Assembly: GCF_001425785.1 (NCBI RefSeq)
Contig: NZ_LMDI01000003.1
Location: forward strand, 101,548 to 165,547
DNA from: Rhizobacter sp. Root1221
Lineage (GTDB): Bacteria; Pseudomonadota; Gammaproteobacteria; Burkholderiales; Burkholderiaceae_C
Length of the DNA stretch: 64,000 nt
Reading direction: 5' to 3'
Every line of letters begins with the position of its first letter. Position 1 is the first letter of the stretch. Under the pieces are notes generated by a model that saw nothing but the letters and a program-made list of their open reading frames with translations, was not told where the DNA came from and ran no database searches. Of this stretch, positions 1-8,919 are shown in pieces. The position numbers and the translations under genes were made by a program.

Positions 1-190
1 TTACACCCTGCCCGCCTACGCGCTGATGGACCTCGGTGCCCGCTACACCACCCGCATCGGCGGCACCGACACCACGTTCCGCTTCAACATCGACAACGTG
101 GCCGACAAGGCCTACTGGCTCGGCAGCGACGAGCGCCTGATCCAAGGCGCACCGCGCACCTACAAGCTGAGCGCCCAGGCGAAGTTCTGA
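1..190 (+). CDS. TonB-dependent (siderophore-type) receptor, C-terminal end only
   Basis: The reading frame is already open at the window edge (first full codon at base 2) and stops with TGA at 188-190, giving the last 62 residues. The segment reads as the final strands of a TonB-dependent outer-membrane barrel: a tyrosine- and glycine-rich strand pair, the family phrase F-x-F-x-I-D-N-V-A-D-K-x-Y-W, and a terminal aromatic residue (A-K-F-stop) as expected for BAM-recognised barrels. Such receptors import ferric siderophores or other large ligands with TonB energy. The ligand cannot be told from this fragment. A hairpin terminator follows. Confidence 0.85.
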   Translation, partial: YTLPAYALMDLGARYTTRIGGTDTTFRFNIDNVADKAYWLGSDERLIQGAPRTYKLSAQAKF

Positions 191-220
191 CGGTCGCACT
201 GCCCCCCGAAGTCCCCCGAA

Positions 221-255
221 AGGCCCCCGGTGTTGCAAGGCACCGGGGGCCTTCT
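221..255 (+). terminator. Rho-independent terminator after the TonB receptor
   Basis: A 12-bp inverted repeat (AGGCCCCCGGTG / CACCGGGGGCCT) with an 8-nt loop begins 30 bp after the receptor stop. The T-run is weak (TCTC), so it may work as a strong-hairpin terminator. The opposite-strand unit also ends close by, so it may act in both directions. Confidence 0.7.
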
Positions 256-343
256 CGATCAGGTGTCGATGACGATCGGCTCTGGAACTCACCGCAAGCG
301 GTCTACCACCTGCGGCCTTGCGCACGCAGGTGAAGTTCGAGCT

Positions 344-788
344 CTACATCAACGAACTGAACGCGAGGTCGGTCGACTGGAAGCCCTGACGCATGGATGC
401 CGCGCTGGCGATGCCCGACGTCGGCGCGTTGAAGCCCGCCATCGCGCTGACCAGTCCTTGCACCTGGGCGTCCGGTGACGAGGTCGTGTTCGACTTTCAG
501 GCTCTGGAATCTGCGTTCAAGACGGTCATTGAGACTTGGATGTTCCGGCCCACGGCGTTGTTCCAAATGTCCATGCGGGCGGCCGGCGCTTCAGCGGGCC
601 CACGTGCGACGATAGAAAGACTCTGATGCATTGCCGAGTAGTTCCGCGGTTCGCGGCCCCCATTCTCGGCTCATCACAGCGCTTCCATACGCGTGGGTAA
701 ACGCGTCCGCGGCCCAGCCCCCGCTGATACCATACTGTTGGGCGTAAGCCGCGGCTTGCGCTCTCATTTCGGCCATAGTGGTCGGCAT
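344..788 (-). pseudogene. Broken DUF6973-like gene with an RTX-like C-terminal tail
   Basis: The ATG at 788 opens a 65-codon frame with a W-A-A-D-A-F-x-H-A-Y motif (nt about 690-715) that stops at 591. In a second minus-strand frame the expected partner motif D-I-W-N-N-A-V-G-R follows at 571-545. That frame meets TGA at 501-499 and then stays open to 344, with a segment containing V-Q-G-L-V-S-A-M-A-G-F. I recall the first two motifs as hallmarks of DUF6973, a family seen in secreted and polymorphic-toxin-like proteins. The last segment resembles the C-terminal tails of Burkholderiales calcium-binding repeat proteins sent out by type I secretion. One frameshift (about 600-630) and one nonsense codon therefore seem to separate parts of a single ancestral gene. 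Family assignment is from memory of motifs. The alternative is two unrelated small genes. Confidence 0.45.
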
Positions 789-793
789 GACAA

Positions 794-1306
794 TTACCTT
801 TGTTTAAGTGTGATCCCAGTTCCGAATGGGTAGCCTGAAAGTGAAGCTCTGGTCAGAATTGCGTCTTCATAGGTTACGCACTTTTCTACGGGCGTCTGAA
901 ACGCGACTTGGTGAGAATCAATAACCATCTTCTTCACCGAATTACGTGACCCGAATATAATCTCCCACTCGCCTTCTGCATTCACTGGGTCTTGACGACC
1001 AAGATCCGCGTTGATTTCAGCAAGTGCCTCCACTAAGGACGAAGCACTAGAAATAGCTGCGACACCTCGTGCATAACCGGTAAATAGCCCCTCGAACGGT
1101 CCGCGTACGCACACCAATACCCAGCCTTCAGCGCGGGATCCGTCCGGCAACAGGTCCTTCGCGCTCAAATATTTCAGCGGATCGCCCCCGTCTAGGACGC
1201 TTTTCATCATCCTCTCGGTTGGAGTTAACCAATAGCGACTGACCAGGATACTTCCTGGCAAGAGGAAAAAGAGTCCTGCCAGAAGCAGCGCGATGATTGG
1301 CTTCAT
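794..1306 (-). CDS. Hypothetical membrane-anchored or exported protein
   Basis: I do not recognise this 170-residue protein. It starts M-K-P-I-I-A followed by a hydrophobic stretch to about residue 25, so it is either a signal-anchored inner-membrane protein or an exported one. The rest is soluble with two cysteines. It ends 5 bp before the DUF6973-like relic, so the two were probably co-transcribed, and it could be its partner or immunity protein; that is inference from position only. Local base composition is less GC-rich than the neighbouring core genes, in keeping with an acquired segment. Confidence 0.6.
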   Translation of the reverse strand: MKPIIALLLAGLFFLLPGSILVSRYWLTPTERMMKSVLDGGDPLKYLSAKDLLPDGSRAEGWVLVCVRGPFEGLFTGYARGVAAISSASSLVEALAEINADLGRQDPVNAEGEWEIIFGSRNSVKKMVIDSHQVAFQTPVEKCVTYEDAILTRASLSGYPFGTGITLKQR

Positions 1307-1346
1307 ACTTTTTTTCCACGTTTTGAGCCAACGCGGTTATATGGGG

Positions 1347-1520
1347 TTAAAAGAGTTGCGCCGCGCTTCTCGACGATCTCTGCATCGGGCTCACTCTCGC
1401 CACCGTCGTCGCATCTGCCGTTCCGTACCGCATGAACTGAAGCGCTTCCAGCTTGCTGGCGGAGATCTGGCCGACGTCGACGAAACCGATGTCCTGTTGC
1501 CCACCACCTTGGCTGAGATA
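1347..1520 (-). pseudogene. Relic of an HlyD-type adaptor (inner segment)
   Basis: One minus-strand frame, ending at TAA (1347-1349), reads Q-D-I-G-F-V-D-V-G-Q-I-S then K-L-E-A-L-Q-F-M-R-Y-G-T. This lines up with D-I-G-F-V-N-A-G-Q-V-A and K-L-E-T-F-P-F-T-R-Y-G-T of the intact HlyD gene at 4310-5743. There is no start codon and the flanks do not match, so this is a gene fragment. It lies downstream of another HlyD piece (1555 to about 1700) that corresponds to a later part of the protein, so the pieces are in the wrong order. Confidence 0.7.
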
Positions 1521-1554
1521 CGTGCGTCCGCACCCTCAGCACCCGGGCGGGGGC

Positions 1555-1863
1555 TCATCGCTCCCCAAGGCTCTCGTCCATCGTCTCGTGCATTGGCCGC
1601 AGCAGGTAGTCGATCACCCGCCGCCGCCCCGTCTTGATCTCTGCCGTTATGTTCATCCCCGGCCCGAGCCCAAGCGTTCTTCCAAGGCCATCGAGAGCCG
1701 AATATGAGCGAAGAGCGCTTTCAACGACAATCCCAGCGGCCAATTGGGCCGCAAGTTTTTCAATGACTGAGAAAAACAGGTACTTCGACTGATAAAGGGC
1801 AGGGCCATTGATCGCGACTGATCGAACGAAAAGCCCCATGAAAATCAGCAACCAAAAGAACAC
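1555..1863 (-). pseudogene. Chimeric ORF ending in the C terminus of an HlyD-type adaptor
   Basis: This 102-residue frame has two unlike halves. Residues 1 to about 55 hold an N-terminal hydrophobic segment (M-F-F-W-L-L-I-F-M-G-L) and match nothing I know. The last 40 or so residues, from G-P-G-M-N-I-T-A-E-I-K-T-G onward, are nearly the same as the end of the intact HlyD at 4310-5743, including the terminal D-E-S-L-G-E-R and stop. HlyD needs its barrel-sandwich and coiled coil, both missing here, so it cannot work as an adaptor. It is best read as the end of a decayed hlyD paralogue joined to another sequence, although the frame is open and a short membrane protein could still be made. Confidence 0.6.
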
Positions 1864-1932
1864 GCTTCTTCCAACATCAGTTCGGACCAGTGCTCATAGT
1901 TTGCTGTTGCCATTAGATTAGGTGTACCTGGA

Positions 1933-2847
1933 TCAACGGTTGTTGGTTGGGGAGGCGGTGGCGGGCTTTTCTGCCTTCGGAGCAGGCGTCATTTCGGGGT
2001 CGAGCAGACCTCGCACCAACTGACGAATGTCGCGATCACCTTCGATGAGAATGCTGGGATTGCAAACTGGGACTTGGCCATATGGAGGCCGTGTACAAGG
2101 CTCGCCGACGCTTGCGAGCGCGAGTGACTTGTCCCAGCGATAGAAAACAATGAAGTTCCCCTGCATTACTATCGAGCCCCCCGACGGAACAAAGAAAACT
2201 CCTCCGACCGGTGTGCGATAGAAGTCCGAATCAACCTTCAGGCTGACAAAGGCATCGATTCCCTCGTTGCGAGGCGTGGCCAGACTCATGCTGATCTCGG
2301 CACTGCAATATGTCCAGTGCGCCCCTCGCCGACAAGTGGACTCATGTGGCCGGAAGTCGTCTCGCATGTCGAGCATGTGATCCGGCGTGGCGGCAATATC
2401 AAACAGTCTCAGGTTCCGCATCTGCTCGGGCTTGCGATCCATCGGGCCGGCCAATTGCAGCGCGGCCACCCGCAAGGGCGCAGTTTTGCAAGCCTGCCTT
2501 GGAATGCTTTGAGACGGGGCTCTCGAAAGCAGAGCGCGGGGGCTGACAAGCCACCGATCGGGGTCTACCCGAACCAAGTGCTCGCCGATTTCGAAATACA
2601 AGTCACCACCGCTGGCGCAGCCCACGCTGATATCCATGGACTTGTCAATCGGTCGGGCGAGGGTGGACTGATTTGCCTTGGAAGGCCACGTCTCTGCCGC
2701 GTGAACTGTCATCACACCAGACGTCAAGCCCAGCGCACCAGAGCAGAGCGCAATGCGCGACACGTCAGCAACGACCGTCCACAACGAGCATGCGCGTTGT
2801 GTTCTCGGTTTCTTTTCCAACTTTGGGGGTTGGGGAAAAATGCCCAT
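1933..2847 (-). CDS. Hypothetical exported protein, type I secretion island
   Basis: Unrecognised. With the ATG at 2847 it is about 304 residues; in-frame starts at 2898 (ATG) and 2928 (TTG) would lengthen it. After a basic N-region comes a hydrophobic stretch and a V-H-A-A-E site that looks like signal-peptidase I cleavage, so it is probably periplasmic or secreted. The mature part has several cysteines, possibly disulphide-bonded, and a proline/alanine-rich end. It lies between the glycosyltransferase and the HlyD relics on the same strand. The 245 bp upstream (2848-3092) is comparatively AT-rich and shows no gene; it may hold the promoter. Confidence 0.55.
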   Translation of the reverse strand: MGIFPQPPKLEKKPRTQRACSLWTVVADVSRIALCSGALGLTSGVMTVHAAETWPSKANQSTLARPIDKSMDISVGCASGGDLYFEIGEHLVRVDPDRWLVSPRALLSRAPSQSIPRQACKTAPLRVAALQLAGPMDRKPEQMRNLRLFDIAATPDHMLDMRDDFRPHESTCRRGAHWTYCSAEISMSLATPRNEGIDAFVSLKVDSDFYRTPVGGVFFVPSGGSIVMQGNFIVFYRWDKSLALASVGEPCTRPPYGQVPVCNPSILIEGDRDIRQLVRGLLDPEMTPAPKAEKPATASPTNNR

Positions 2848-3092
2848 GCACCCGTTAATATCGACGTATTTTCGTGTAGTTGCTGAAGGCGAACGCATGA
2901 GAGTGGGATCAAGGCGATCGCTAGGCAAAGTTGCTTGCCCATATGGACATAAGTTAGCTATCTCTTCTGCTCCCAGGGAACGCTTTCATAATGGAAATAT
3001 GTGCGAAACGCTCGCAAATAGAGACCGACGGCAACTCATTGCGTCGCCGCCTCCGCACTGTGCCGACGTCGTCTGGCTTGGCTAAAAACTTA

Positions 3093-4310
3093 TCACCTCT
3101 CACAGGCAATTCTCTCTTGTAACAAGTGTTCGTATCGCATCAATCCAGCCGACTGAGTATATTTCGCCGCGTCTGCCTTGGCCCGAGCGCGCATCCGCAA
3201 ATGCTCATTGGTATCGCGCAACATGTCCAAGACATTCCGCTCCAGTGCCAGTGGTTCGAAGAAGTCCACGAGCCGCCCGTTCTGCCCATTCCGGATCACT
3301 TCCCTCACCGGCGCAGTATCGGAACCCACGATCGGCACCCCACACGCCATCGCCTCCATCAGCGACCAACTCAACACGAACGGATAGGTGAGATACACAT
3401 GTGCCGCCGACACCTGCAAGACCCGCAGGAACTGCGGGTAGGGCACCCGCCCCAGGAAGTGCGTGCGAGCGGCATCGAGCTTGACTTCGCGCAGCATCTG
3501 CTCGCGCCAGTTCGCTGCATCCGTTGGGCGCTTGCCGTAGCTGACGTCATTGCCTCCGACGATCAGTGCATGGCAGGTCGGGTGGGCTGCCTGGATCTTC
3601 TCCAGCGCCCGCATGAACACATGAAACCCTCGATATGGCTCCAGGTTCCGGGCGACGTAGGTAATGACAGGGTCTCCAGCCTTCAACGTCACCCCGGTCG
3701 GCGTCGTGAACGTGGCGTTCGCGTCCGGCCCCAGCCGCTCGGTGTCGATGCCTTCGTGCTGCGCCGTGATCTTGGGCTGGAAGATTTCCGGATGCCGGCT
3801 GCGCTGCCAGTATGTCGGGCTGATCGCTGCGTCGCAGTTGGTCAGGTTCAGCGTGTGCAACGCATTCCACGTGCGGATGCGCGCCCGATTGTCGAACGTC
3901 AGCGGAAACTCCGGATCGAACCCGAGGTCCGCGCCCTCCGCGCTGTAGTACCACTCGCACAGGTGCACCAGCCGCGCGTCGGGGAACACGTCCTTCGCAT
4001 ACAGCGTCTCGCCCCACCCGGGATGGGCCAGGATCGCATCCGGGGTGAAGCCTCCTTGTTTCAAGCGCAGCAGCACCCGCGCCACCGCCTGGCCGTGTAG
4101 CGTTGCGGCCTCCATCTGGCGCAGGTAGGGGTGCTGCTTGTCCGCGCCCTTGCGGGCCAGCCGGTATCGGATGAGCTTGTCGAAGCCGGGCAGCCCCGGC
4201 GCGCTCTCGCGCCCGATGCCTCGCACGTCCCACCCTGGCCGCTGCGCCCAGGCCTTGACCATGTGGCCGAACTGGCCGGGGAAGTTCTGGTGAATCACCA
4301 ACAGCCGCAT
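3093..4310 (-). CDS. Glycosyltransferase, GT4 family, linked to type I secretion genes
   Basis: A 405-residue cytoplasmic GT-B fold glycosyltransferase. The C-terminal half carries the family signature E-A-M-A-C-G-V-P-I-V-G-S-D with P-V-R-E-V-I following (the EX7E-like nucleotide-sugar site), preceded by V-A-R-N-L-E-P-Y-R-G-F, the usual start of the second Rossmann domain. The ATG at 4310 overlaps the HlyD stop (TGATG), so translation is coupled; a TTG lies one codon upstream. Sitting at the end of an ABC-HlyD operon, it may glycosylate the exported protein or take part in a surface polysaccharide. Donor and acceptor are unknown. Confidence 0.85.
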   Translation of the reverse strand: MRLLVIHQNFPGQFGHMVKAWAQRPGWDVRGIGRESAPGLPGFDKLIRYRLARKGADKQHPYLRQMEAATLHGQAVARVLLRLKQGGFTPDAILAHPGWGETLYAKDVFPDARLVHLCEWYYSAEGADLGFDPEFPLTFDNRARIRTWNALHTLNLTNCDAAISPTYWQRSRHPEIFQPKITAQHEGIDTERLGPDANATFTTPTGVTLKAGDPVITYVARNLEPYRGFHVFMRALEKIQAAHPTCHALIVGGNDVSYGKRPTDAANWREQMLREVKLDAARTHFLGRVPYPQFLRVLQVSAAHVYLTYPFVLSWSLMEAMACGVPIVGSDTAPVREVIRNGQNGRLVDFFEPLALERNVLDMLRDTNEHLRMRARAKADAAKYTQSAGLMRYEHLLQERIACER

Positions 4311-5743
4311 CAACGCTCTCCCAAACTCTCGTCAATCGCCTTGCGCGCCGGGCTGAACAGGTAGTCGATCACCCGCCGTTTGCCAGTCTTGATCTCGGCC
4401 GTGACGTTCATGCCCGGGCTGAGCGCGATTCGCTTGCCATCAACGAGAATGCTGCTCTGTTCGAGGTGCAGGACAGCCGGAAAGATCGCCCCCCGCTTCT
4501 CGTCATTCACCGCATCCGCCACCACGCTCTTCACCCGCGCGTCGATCGTCCCGTACCGCGTGAACGGAAACGTCTCGAGCTTGATCGTGGCCACCTGCCC
4601 GGCGTTGACGAAGCCGATGTCCTTGTTGTCGACGACCACTTCGGCGGTGACCTGCGCATCCGTCGGCACGATGACCATCAGCACCTGGGCCGGTGTCACC
4701 ACCCCACCCTCGGTATGAACGGCCACCTGCTGAACGGTGCCGGCCACCGGGGCCGCGAGCTGGGTCAGCCGGGCGCGCTGGTCGGTCTTGCTGTGCTCCT
4801 GGGCCAGTTGCTCGCGCCGTGACATGGCCTGGGCCTGCCGGTCGCGCAGGGTGCGCTCGATCTCGGCCTGCTGGGCCTGGCGCCCGCTGTCGCTTTCGGC
4901 CAGGGCCGCCCGTGCTTCGGCCAGGCGGGCCCGTGCCGTGGCCAGGTCGCGCTCCTGCTCCACCCGTTCGCGCTCCCGGTCCTGCCCCGCATGGTCCGAC
5001 ACGAACCCCTCCTGGCGCAGCCGCTTGAAATCGGCCTCGCGCTGGCGCGCGATGGGCAAGGTGGCTTCGAGCTTCGCCACCGTCTCGCCCGCGGTGACGA
5101 TCTCGGCCTGGCGGCGCACCTGCTCGGCCGACCAGCGGGCGATCTTGCCGTTGATGTCGCGCCACTCGGCTTGCATCTGGGCCAGGTCGCGTGCGGTGGT
5201 GTCCTTGTCGCGCGGCAGTTCAGGCGCACGTCGGCTGCTCAACGCCGCGAGCAGCGCCGTGGTGCGAAGCTCCTCCGACCGCATGGCGCTCAGCTGCTCC
5301 TGCACGCTGGCACCGTCGGCGCTGGCGTTGGTGGCGTCCAGCTCCACCAGCACCTGCCCCGCCTGCACGACGTCGCCGTCCTTCACGAGCACCCGCTTGA
5401 CCACGCCGGCTTCCAGCGGCTGCAGCAGCTTCGTGCGTTCGCTGACGATGATGCGGCCCGAGGCCACGGCGACGATGTCGATCTTGCCCACGCAGGCCCA
5501 CACGAGCGCGATGGCAAACAGCGCGCAAAGCGCCCACGCCAGGCGCCCCGGGGTGGGGTGCGCGGGGGTTTCCTGCAGGCTCAGCGCCGCCGGCAGGAAC
5601 GCCGTTTCGTCGCTCAGGCGCCGCGGGCCCACCAGGTCGGCGCGCGCTGCCCAGGCCGCCTGGAAGACGTCGCGATATCGCGCGAACAGCTCGATGGCCG
5701 GGTGCCGCGGCGGCAATGCCTTCGCCTCGGTTGCCTGCGTCAT
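4310..5743 (-). CDS. HlyD-family type I secretion membrane fusion protein
   Basis: A 477-residue periplasmic adaptor. After about 60 cytoplasmic residues comes one transmembrane helix (about 64-85), then the first half of the lipoyl/barrel-sandwich domain, a long Q/E/R/A-rich coiled coil (about 150-340), the second half (L-A-A-P-V-A-G-T-V), and the C-terminal beta domain ending in the HlyD hallmark L-S-P-G-M-N-V-T-A-E-I-K-T-G. It bridges the ABC exporter to an outer-membrane TolC-like channel, which is not encoded nearby. Its ATG overlaps the exporter stop (ATGA at 5740-5743) and its stop overlaps the glycosyltransferase start. Confidence 0.93.
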   Translation of the reverse strand: MTQATEAKALPPRHPAIELFARYRDVFQAAWAARADLVGPRRLSDETAFLPAALSLQETPAHPTPGRLAWALCALFAIALVWACVGKIDIVAVASGRIIVSERTKLLQPLEAGVVKRVLVKDGDVVQAGQVLVELDATNASADGASVQEQLSAMRSEELRTTALLAALSSRRAPELPRDKDTTARDLAQMQAEWRDINGKIARWSAEQVRRQAEIVTAGETVAKLEATLPIARQREADFKRLRQEGFVSDHAGQDRERERVEQERDLATARARLAEARAALAESDSGRQAQQAEIERTLRDRQAQAMSRREQLAQEHSKTDQRARLTQLAAPVAGTVQQVAVHTEGGVVTPAQVLMVIVPTDAQVTAEVVVDNKDIGFVNAGQVATIKLETFPFTRYGTIDARVKSVVADAVNDEKRGAIFPAVLHLEQSSILVDGKRIALSPGMNVTAEIKTGKRRVIDYLFSPARKAIDESLGER

Positions 5744-7941
5744 GTGGCGGCCCCTCCGGCCTGCATGGCCCACAGGTGGGCGTAGAGCCCCTTCGGTTGG
5801 GCGAGCAATTCGTCGTGGGTTCCTTGTTCGACGATGCGCCCCTTGTCCATCGCCACGATGCGGTGCGCTTGGCGAACCGAACTCAGGCGGTGGGCAATGA
5901 TGATCACGGTGCGGCCCTTGCAGATGCCGGCCATGTTGCGTTGGAGGATGGCCTCGCTTTCGTAGTCGAGCGCACTGGTGGCCTCGTCGAGGATCAGCAC
6001 GCGCGGGTTCGTGAACAGCGCGCGGGCGATGGCGATGCGCTGGCGTTGGCCACCGCTCAGCCCGCTGCCCTGCTCGCCCACCACGGTGTCGTACCCCTCG
6101 GGCAGTTCGCTGATGAAGTCGTGCGCGCCGGCCAGCCGGGCCGCATGCATCACCGCCTCGATGGGGGCAGCCGGGTCGGTGATGGCGATGTTCTCTCGCA
6201 CGCTGCGGTTGAACAGCAGGTTCTCCTGCAGCACCACGCCGATCTGCCGGCGCAACTGCGCCGCGTCGATCAGGCTGATGTCGATGCCGTCCACCAGCAC
6301 ACGCCCCTGCTCCGGCGAATACAGCCGCTGCACGAGCTTGGTCAGCGTGCTCTTGCCCGAACCTGAACGGCCCACGATGCCGATCACCTCGCCCGCGCGG
6401 ATGTCGAGCCCGAGTGAATGCAGCACGGGCGGTGCTTCCGGGCGGTAGCGGAACGTCACCTGGTCGAACTGGATGTGGCCCTTGAGCGGTGGCAGCTGCG
6501 CGGCGGCCGTGGGCGGCACCTCGGTGCGGGTGTTCAGGATGTCGCCCAGGCGGGCCATCGAGATGCCGGTCTGCTGGAAGTCGGTCCACATCTGCGCGAT
6601 GCGCATGATGGGCTGGGCCACCCGTTGCGCGAACATGTTGAACGCCACGAACTCGCCCACGCTGAGCTTCTGGTCCATCACCAGGTGGGCGCCGTACCAG
6701 AGGGTGGCCGCACCCACGAGCTTGCCGATCAGGTTGATGCCTTCGTGCCCGTAGCTCGCGAGCGTCTGGGTGCGAAAGCTCGCCGACACGTAGGCGGCCA
6801 GCTGGTCGTCCCAGCGCTTGGCGATGGCCGGCTCCAGCGCACTGGCCTTGACGGTCTGGATGCCGGTGACCGACTCCACCAGCAGCGCCTGGTTCTCGGC
6901 GCCGCGCGCGAACTTCTCGTTGAGCCGCGCCCGCAGCACCGGCACCAGCGTGAGGCTCAGGATGATGTACAGCGGCAGGCTCAGCAGCACGATCAGCGTG
7001 AGCGGCACGCTGTAGAACAGCATCACCGCCACGAACACGGTGGAAAACAGCAGGTCGAGCACCAGCGTCAGCGCGTTGCCGGTGAGGAACCCGCGGATGT
7101 TCTCCAGCTCGCGCACCCGCGCCACCGAGTCGCCCACGCGGCGGGCCTGGAAGTAGGCCAGCGGCAGCCGCAGCAGGTGGCGGAAGAGCCGCGCCCCCAA
7201 CTCCACGTCGATGCGGCTCGTGGTGTGGCTGAAGATGTAGGTGCGCAGCGTGGTGAGCACGCTCTCGAACAACACGACCACCACCAGCCCGATCACCAGC
7301 ACGTCGAGCGTGGACACGCCCCGGTGCACCAGCACCTTGTCCATCACCACCTGGAAGAACAGCGGGCTGATGAGCGCGAACAGCTGCAGGAAGAGCGACA
7401 CGAGCAGCACCTGGCCGAACAACTGCCGGTACTTCACGAGGCTCGGGATGAACCAGCTGAAATCGAACTTGGCCAACGTGCCGGCCAGCGAGGCGCGGCT
7501 CGTGACCAGGATCAGCTGGCCGGTCCACTGCGACACGAACACGTCCAACGGTTCGATGACCGGCCGGCCGCCCTGCAGTTGGCCGCTCGGGTCCTGCATC
7601 AGCACCCGCTGGCCGTCGGACTGGGCCAGCACCACCACGAGGCCGTCCTTCATCAGCGCCAGCGCCGGCAGCGGGGCCAGGCCCAGGCGGTCGGCGGACG
7701 TGCGGCTGAGCTTGGCCTTCAGGCCCAGGTGGCGAGCGGCGAGCAGCAGGTCTTGTGGCGTGGGCTGGTGGCTGGGGGGCCAACCCATCTGGTGGGCCAC
7801 GTGGGCCGGGTCGGCCGCGATGTGGTGCAGCCTGGCCACGACACAAAGGGCTTGGAGCCCCGCCCCGGCCTCACCGTGCCCCGCGGGCACGGGTGCGGCT
7901 TCCGGGCCCGTTCCGGGCTCGGTCAGTGATTGACTCGACAC
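5740..7941 (-). CDS. Type I secretion ABC exporter, HlyB-like with inactive C39-like domain
   Basis: A 733-residue half-transporter. Residues about 25-150 form a C39-peptidase-like domain, but no catalytic Cys aligns with the C39 active site (the lone Cys in A-L-C-V-V-A-R-L lies at another position), so it should be a docking domain for RTX-type substrates as in HlyB. The six-helix membrane domain follows. The nucleotide-binding domain has Walker A G-R-S-G-S-G-K-S-T, signature L-S-G-G-Q, Walker B V-L-I-L-D-E-A-T-S-A-L-D and H-loop I-A-H-R-L. It starts with GTG (7939-7941). The exported substrate is probably the decayed gene at 344-788 or lies outside the window. Confidence 0.93.
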   Translation of the reverse strand: MSSQSLTEPGTGPEAAPVPAGHGEAGAGLQALCVVARLHHIAADPAHVAHQMGWPPSHQPTPQDLLLAARHLGLKAKLSRTSADRLGLAPLPALALMKDGLVVVLAQSDGQRVLMQDPSGQLQGGRPVIEPLDVFVSQWTGQLILVTSRASLAGTLAKFDFSWFIPSLVKYRQLFGQVLLVSLFLQLFALISPLFFQVVMDKVLVHRGVSTLDVLVIGLVVVVLFESVLTTLRTYIFSHTTSRIDVELGARLFRHLLRLPLAYFQARRVGDSVARVRELENIRGFLTGNALTLVLDLLFSTVFVAVMLFYSVPLTLIVLLSLPLYIILSLTLVPVLRARLNEKFARGAENQALLVESVTGIQTVKASALEPAIAKRWDDQLAAYVSASFRTQTLASYGHEGINLIGKLVGAATLWYGAHLVMDQKLSVGEFVAFNMFAQRVAQPIMRIAQMWTDFQQTGISMARLGDILNTRTEVPPTAAAQLPPLKGHIQFDQVTFRYRPEAPPVLHSLGLDIRAGEVIGIVGRSGSGKSTLTKLVQRLYSPEQGRVLVDGIDISLIDAAQLRRQIGVVLQENLLFNRSVRENIAITDPAAPIEAVMHAARLAGAHDFISELPEGYDTVVGEQGSGLSGGQRQRIAIARALFTNPRVLILDEATSALDYESEAILQRNMAGICKGRTVIIIAHRLSSVRQAHRIVAMDKGRIVEQGTHDELLAQPKGLYAHLWAMQAGGAAT

Positions 7942-8096
7942 GTCCTGCGCTCCCCGCCTGTTCCTGGCTTTTGTGCGCGCATTCTGCCCGAGCCGGGCCC
8001 GTCAAGGCATCAACGGCCCACTTCCCGACGCCAACCCCGTGTCACTCCGCACGCTACCCACGGAATGCGCCGAGACGTGACCCTGGGTCCGGCGGC

Positions 8097-8876
8097 TCAC
8101 CGGCGTTTTTTTCGCTTGCCCGGCGTGAACAGAAGCACCAGCAGAGGCAGCAGCGCCACCGTGAACAGGGTGCACAAACAGGCGACCCAGAGCGGAAAAT
8201 CGTCCGGGTTGCCCAGGACGAAGTACTTGAGCGCCGAGTAACCCAAGGCCAGCGCCATCAGCAACGTGATGCCCGGCAGGAGGAACCGGAACACAAAGGC
8301 CATGCCGAAGGCCTGCACACCGGCCATTGGATGGCCCAGCGCATACCAGACAGTGGCCCACAGACAATAGCCGAGGATGAACAGCATGACACTCGCCCCG
8401 AGCCACAGGCCCACACTGCGGGCGCTGAGCTCGGTGGCCGCCCGGTCCCCCGGGGCGTACACCACCCTGAGCGGGGCCCCTTCGACGGGCTCCTCGGTCG
8501 ATGCCACCGAGTTGGGCAACTCCAGCGGCTCACCATCCGGTCCGACGAACCGCACTTGGGCGGTGTGCATCAGGCGCTGGCCGCGGACCGTGCGCCCTCG
8601 CGAGTCCTTTTCCTCATAGTCACGGTACTCCGAGGTGTGCCCCACCACGGTAGCGTCATACATGGGCTTGGTGGCGAGGGCATAGAGCGCCTGTCCGGTC
8701 CAGTAGCTGAAGGGCACGAACAAGGCAATCAACGCAAAGACGATGAGCACGACCAGCGTGCTGGTCCCCTTCCCTGGGCTTGCGCGCCGCGAAACGCCCC
8801 GCCCCACCCAGTAGGCGGCGCCCAGGAACACCGCGCTGCTCGCAAGCAGGACCTGGCCTGCAGAGGTCAATGCCAT
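8097..8876 (-). CDS. DUF3592-type membrane protein
   Basis: This 259-residue protein has an N-terminal helix pair, an extracytoplasmic domain of about 110 residues, and about four further helices, ending in a basic K-R-K-K-R-R tail. The soluble part reads like DUF3592: A-T-V-V-G-H-T, a tyrosine-rich stretch, V-R-F-x-x-P-D-G-E and later V-x-Y-x-P-G-D. DUF3592 proteins are membrane proteins of unknown function. It stands between the secretion island and the YgjP-like gene, all on the minus strand; spacing gives no clear operon. Confidence 0.7.
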   Translation of the reverse strand: MALTSAGQVLLASSAVFLGAAYWVGRGVSRRASPGKGTSTLVVLIVFALIALFVPFSYWTGQALYALATKPMYDATVVGHTSEYRDYEEKDSRGRTVRGQRLMHTAQVRFVGPDGEPLELPNSVASTEEPVEGAPLRVVYAPGDRAATELSARSVGLWLGASVMLFILGYCLWATVWYALGHPMAGVQAFGMAFVFRFLLPGITLLMALALGYSALKYFVLGNPDDFPLWVACLCTLFTVALLPLLVLLFTPGKRKKRR

Positions 8877-8919
8877 GGAGTGGACAGGCTCCGGATGCGG
8901 TACATGAAAGGCAGGGGAT

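Noticed and set aside
5900-7929. Long plus-strand open frames opposite the ABC exporter
   Set aside because: They are the high-GC shadow of the exporter: histidine- and glutamine-rich, without domain or start signals.
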